Below are positions 59,760 to 64,000 of a DNA stretch of 64,000 nt, piece after piece. This DNA comes from Silene latifolia (taxonomy: Eukaryota; Streptophyta; Magnoliopsida; Caryophyllales; Caryophyllaceae): assembly GCF_048544455.1 (NCBI RefSeq), contig NC_133534.1, positions 124,334,269-124,398,268 of the forward strand, read 5' to 3'. Made by a program: the position numbers and the translations under genes. Each line of letters begins with the position of its first letter. The first letter of the stretch is position 1. The notes under the pieces were generated by a model that saw nothing but the letters and a program-made list of their open reading frames with translations, was not told the DNA's origin and made no database searches.

Positions 59760-61038
59760 TGTTGGAATATGTGTCCTCCGACAATAATGCGATCACGACT
59801 GTTGATCATGATGATCACATGTTTAAATCTCATTATAAAGGATACAATTGGGAAGTAATATTTTACTGTCAACTGGTCCACACATATCGATAATGATTGG
59901 CTGACTAGAGGTTGACATTACTGTCGTACGACGGTGGTGATCAGTTGATCCCCTAGGTCATACCTATAGGGCAACACTCTTAATTGATCATTTAATTGAT
60001 CGTATAACGTTACGAGTCAATTAAAATATTTAAAATTGACGGAAGATTTTGGAAGTATTATTTACTTATCTCATTGAAGTTTGATTAAATGAGATACGGT
60101 CTGAGTAACCGAATTGTTTCATTACTCAGATGAAATTATTGTTTAAGGAAACAATTGAAATTGAAAGAATTATTATAAATACAAGTTATTGTGATTTATA
60201 AATTGGTAAAATATTTTGGTACAAGTTATTATGAATTACTAAGTCAATTTTTGTGTATGACGTATTTTTATTAATACGTTGATTTTTAATATGTTAAAAA
60301 TACATAACAAATTTATGTTACATGTGACATGTGACATAAGACAAATTGACATTTTGACAAAAATAATATGGAGTCCATATTATCTATGTGTGCCGAAAAT
60401 TAAGAGGAGGATTAGGCTTAAATTAAGTTGATTTTGTTAGTGGTAAGCACAATGATTACCTACTAAACTAGCCATGCAACCCTAATGCTCATTGTGAAGA
60501 ACAACTCTAGCATGCATTGGCTCCCTTTGCCCCCCTCTTCCACCCGGTTTTTTTAGATGAAAAACCACTTTGGTTTTTCATCTTATTTTACCTAATATAC
60601 ACTAAAATGTAGTTAGTGTATTATTCATTATTCATTCATCTAAAATTTGAGTTTTAGAAAGATAAAACTCTTCTTTTCTCTTCATTCTCTCTAACCGAAA
60701 AATAGAGAGTTCCATAATATTTTTGGGTCAATTTTTCTTACAAAATTAATATTGTCTAGTATTCATAATATTAATTTTAATTAAGAGTGTGCTTTGGGTA
60801 TTAAGCTTTGGGAGAGATCCTACACTTGGATCTTAGTTCTTCCACTAAGGAAAGCACAAGAAAAAGAGAGAAAGAAGATCTCTCTTGTGCCCATATAAAC
60901 CAATATTCCAATGTAAGATAAAGATTTCTTCTTTATATTGTTTATAAGTTTGCATGCATAAGATCACCATTAATTTTATGACAAATTAAAATATAACATA
61001 TAGGAATATGTTAAGTATATAGATCTACTTTTCCATCA
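59760..61038 (+). repeat. Copia 2 3' LTR
   Basis: 1279 bp, ending TTCCATCA. Confidence 0.9.
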
Positions 61039-61295
61039 ATATCTTGGTACAAATCCTTGAGAAGTAGATTCTAATATTGGATCTAAGTTCATCTTTGGAG
61101 CACTAGGATTTTCTTAAGAAGACTAATTTGGAAGGTGTCCAATTAGTATAACCATTCGGCCCTCTTTGTAAGTAGATCGATTTCTTCTTACTTTATTTTA
61201 TATTGTTATACATGCATAAGATCTTGTTAGTTTGTGACTAAACTAAATTTATTAAGTTATTAGAAGTGTCTAATAAGAGGTTAATTAATCTTTCA
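61039..61295 (+). repeat. Copia 3 3' LTR, second part
   Basis: It continues the LTR cut at 52278. The end is placed at CTTTCA (61295) because homology to a chromovirus LTR begins right after it. Confidence 0.6.
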
Positions 61296-62133
61296 TTGTT
61301 AATAACGCGAGATTAATATAAAAGGCTTCCGTCATTATTCTTAAACACTTTTAACATTCTAAAAACCTTTCAAGAGAAGAACAAGAGTTACGTTGATCGC
61401 ATCTCTCGCGTTGTTATCAAATCCCAAGGCTAGGTTCGTCGGATTGTCTTGTTCGTTATACCGTTGTGATCGTCGTGTCAAGGGTAAGTTCCTTGTATAA
61501 TTTTTATAGCGTTTTGTTGAGTTTGTTTAAAACTATAATTGGGTTATGTTGGGGATTTTGGGTGTATCATGTGGTTGTGGTAGTAATCGTGTGAATGTAT
61601 GTTATAGAACGAGGATTCGTAGAGGAAAAGTTCTGATTAGCTTCTTGACGGTCTCGTGTGATTGCTATTCCAGGTAGGGTTTTCCTACTCAGTATTGATT
61701 ACATAATGTGTTGGTGATTGTTTGTTGTTGTTGTATATCTTATTGGAATTGGATTTGGAATTGGTGATTGTTGATAGTATAATGTGGTTATTGTATATCG
61801 TCTGTGGTTTGCGAGGTGCGTCCTCGCCTGAGTGGAGTCACTTGCGGGAGTGGCTTCACGCCCTTAATTCGCCTTTTGTGGAACCCGCCACAGAAGGGAT
61901 GTGCACATTTAGGAACATGGGTTTATCGCTCGGATGAGATGAGCGAGGCTTAGGTGGGAACGACTGCAGTCCCCCACTTGCGGTGTGGAATACTTGCTGC
62001 GATGAGTATTCTGGCAGGACTACACACTTTAGTGTGTAGTCAGGTGTTGGTGATGAAATGGAGTTGTGTTGATTGAGTTGGCTTATAGTATTGTTGTATT
62101 GCAGCTGTTTGTTTGTGTAATCAGTACTGACCC
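61296..62133 (+). repeat. Fragment of a diverged Tekay-like LTR
   Basis: It aligns with 5591-6371 of LTR A. Shared segments include TTGTTAAT at its start, TGAGTGGAGTCACTTGCGGG and GTACTGACCC at its end. It has a TATAAAAG box near 61317. It is cut on the left by copia 3 and on the right by the LTR at 62134. Confidence 0.8.
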
Positions 62134-64000
62134 TGTAATACTCCGTATTTTAATAATAAATTGTGAAGATAATTTATATAATTTAATAATTGATTAAGTG
62201 ACATTTCTAATAAATACAAGTAAGACGTTAATTAAATAATAAGTTAAGTGTATAAGTCGGGAATTGGGTTTAGCTAAAATAATATGGGCCGTGTGCTATT
62301 GATTAATGGGCCGAAGTTTATTAATTGGTATGAGTGTAATCGGTATTTGTATCGGGAATTAATAATGATAATAATAATAATGATATAATGAAAATTATAA
62401 TAATAGTAATTCCTATACTAATTAGAATCCTAATTGACCTCGCGTTCTCTATAATCCTACACTATAAATACCCTATTAAATCTGATAAATAAATCACAAA
62501 TTAAGAGGAGGAGCTTTTGGAGACGGAATTAGCAAGCGGTAATTAATAGGTAACAATTTCTAATCTTGTTTTATTTTTTTATACAGCTGAATGTCAGACG
62601 ATCTTAAGACACTTAGAAACTGACCCAAACCTTGACGGAATGAGACCAAAATTTGGGACGTGGTTCGTGGGGTTGCAAGGGTTGGAATGGGTGTGGTGGT
62701 GGTGTCTAGGAAGGCCTAGGGTGGCGGTGGCAGGTGGCTAAAGGTGGCTGGTCAGGGAGGTGTTGCGAGTTGGTCGTGGGGTTTGGGATGGGTAATTGAA
62801 CCCTCTAATGGTCGAGTCTTGACCTGGGCATGGTAGGGTTGTGATGGGGGGAGGTAGTCGACCACCTTGGTGGTCTCTTGGTGGCCGGAGATGGTGTTTT
62901 GCGGCGGTGGTGGCTGGAAAACGTGAGAACAGGGGAGGGGTTTTAAGGGGATTGTTGGTGTCGTTCTGGGTGGTTGTGAGCTACCGTGAGTGGTCGGGGT
63001 CAGTGGTGGGACCACCTTGGGTCAAGGGAGACCACGGTGGTGGCCACTGGTGGTCGTAGGGTGGTGAGAGGAGGTGAATAAGGGTGTAGTGTTGATTGTG
63101 TCGAGTTTTGAAGGGGGTCATTAGGGCGGGGTGTCCGAAATTTCTTGGTGGCGGTTTGGGTGGTAGTCTTGGTCTCGGTGTTCGTCGTGGTGTGGACTAG
63201 GAGGTGGCGAGGTTTGGTCGGGGCTGATGGTGGTCAAGGAAGTCGTGAAAGACGGGTTTAGGAAGGGTAGTGAACAACGGTTTCGACGCGATTGTATATG
63301 GTTTGTGTTGTGGGTTTTCACGGGGATTCATGGGATTTGGGTTTTTGGTTTATTTAGTTTTAAGACGGGTTAGCTCGGGTATTAATAAGTAATCGGGTTT
63401 TGACTTTAATAAACGGGTTTTTGAATTATATTATACGAGATTATAATTGACGTAATTAATTAATTTATAATAAGTGAATCGAGTTTTAATAATCGTAAAC
63501 CTTTAATAATTATAATAAATAAATTGGTTTGAATAATTTGTATACTAAGCGGAATAAATAAATGAATAATTGAATTGAATTGAATTATAATATTTTGATT
63601 AGGTGACGGTTGTGAAGAATTATAATCCAATCGGATTGCTTTATTTATTGGATTGCTTGAGCTGCGTAATTGGAATTGCTTGCCAGGTAGGGATAAATCC
63701 TACTCAACTTTTACTCGATAATATTCGGTTTGTTGTATGACATTTTGTTCTGGAATATATGTTGGATGAATTTAAGCCTTTGGTTGGTTGGATTAGTTAT
63801 GATGGAGTTACTGTTATTGCATTGGTTATTCAGTTTAATACTGGCAGACATCCCTTCGTGGTGATGTAGATTATTATTGATGTTATTTTGGCAGACGTCA
63901 TGGTAAGAGCCTTCGGGTGACGTATTTCAGATTTATTCTAGCAGACGATTTTAAATCGTGATTTCTCGAGGCAGGCCCCAGATTGGTCTGCAGGCCATCT
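62134..64000 (+). mobile_element. LTR of another element, right end outside window
   Basis: It starts TGTAATACTCCGTA, the same LTR start as the chromovirus here, inserted within the older LTR. TATAAATA at 62463-62470 is a possible TATA box. A strongly G-rich plus strand (62640-63310) and a CCAGGTAGGG motif near 63684 follow; the latter also occurs in LTR A. No coding region is seen. Long minus-strand Pro-rich frames here are composition artefacts. Confidence 0.65.
62463..62470 (+). promoter_or_regulatory. Putative TATA box in the right-edge LTR
   Basis: TATAAATA in CACTATAAATACCC, about 330 bp from the LTR start. Confidence 0.45.

Larger units (their letters stand above)
52279..61038 (+). 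mobile_element. Ty1/copia retrotransposon 2
   Basis: LTRs lie at 52279-53561 and 59760-61038, with ends TGTTGGAA and TTCCATCA. Flanks are TTATC (52274-52278) and ATATC (61039-61043), a duplication with one mismatch. The interior has a leader, Gag with two in-frame stops, a degraded pol and the conserved pre-LTR block. The LTRs differ at few positions. Confidence 0.85.
49234..61295 (+). mobile_element. Ty1/copia element 3, 3' part only, split by copia 2
   Basis: 49234-51241 is the degraded 3' interior. 51242-52278 plus 61039-61295 is its 3' LTR, broken by copia 2. The left part was displaced by the LINE and is outside the window. It resembles copia 1 and 2 in the pre-LTR block and in the LTR start (TGTTGGAG). 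Confidence 0.78.

Noticed and set aside
62752..63321. Proline-rich minus-strand proteins
   Set aside because: They are direct results of the G-rich plus strand, with low complexity and no domain.

Overview
The window is flowering-plant nuclear DNA made almost entirely of nested transposable elements. I see no host protein gene, tRNA, rRNA or CRISPR array. The evidence is long LTRs with TG..CA ends and 5-bp target-site duplications (TSDs), primer-binding sites matching plant tRNA-Asp and initiator tRNA-Met, Athila and Tekay/Del-type Ty3/gypsy proteins, Ty1/copia remnants and an L1-like LINE. A Tat/Ogre-like solo LTR suggests a dicot; I cannot name the species from the sequence.

Layout, left to right. 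(1) An Athila-type element on the minus strand runs from beyond the left edge to its 5' LTR (41525-42938). It carries two insertions. (2) The first is an Athila-related element at 2854-29214 (minus strand, TSD CTGAA) with an intact gag-protease ORF and an Athila ORF1-like ORF but no reverse transcriptase or integrase in the window, so it is probably non-autonomous. (3) Inside that lies a tandem Tekay-like chromovirus, LTR-body-LTR-body-LTR, at 5382-20665 with one outer TSD, GTCAC. (4) The second insertion in the Athila host is a Ty1/copia element at 32083-40774 (TSD ATCTT) whose two 1318-bp LTRs look identical although its coding interior is ruined. (5) The Athila element sits in an L1-like LINE (42939-49233), which also holds a 2571-bp solo LTR (44804-47374, TSD CTAAG). 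(6) The LINE ends with a poly(A) tract inside another copia element whose 3' LTR (51242-52278 plus 61039-61295) is split by a further copia element at 52279-61038. (7) At 61296-62133 is a piece of a diverged Tekay-like LTR, itself interrupted at 62134 by a new LTR that runs off the right edge.

Relative ages can be read from the nesting, about six levels deep: the Tekay LTR remnant is oldest, then the truncated copia, the LINE, the Athila element, the non-autonomous element, and last the tandem chromovirus.

The most unusual signal is that several families carry dispersed short palindromic words in their LTRs and untranslated regions. ACTCGATCGAGT is shared by the Athila host and the chromovirus, which are different Ty3/gypsy lineages. 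In the Athila gag-protease linker every copy falls in the same codon phase. Different palindromic words occur in the non-autonomous element and in the solo LTR. Three related copia elements also share a roughly 745-bp block before the 3' LTR that is much better preserved than their coding regions.
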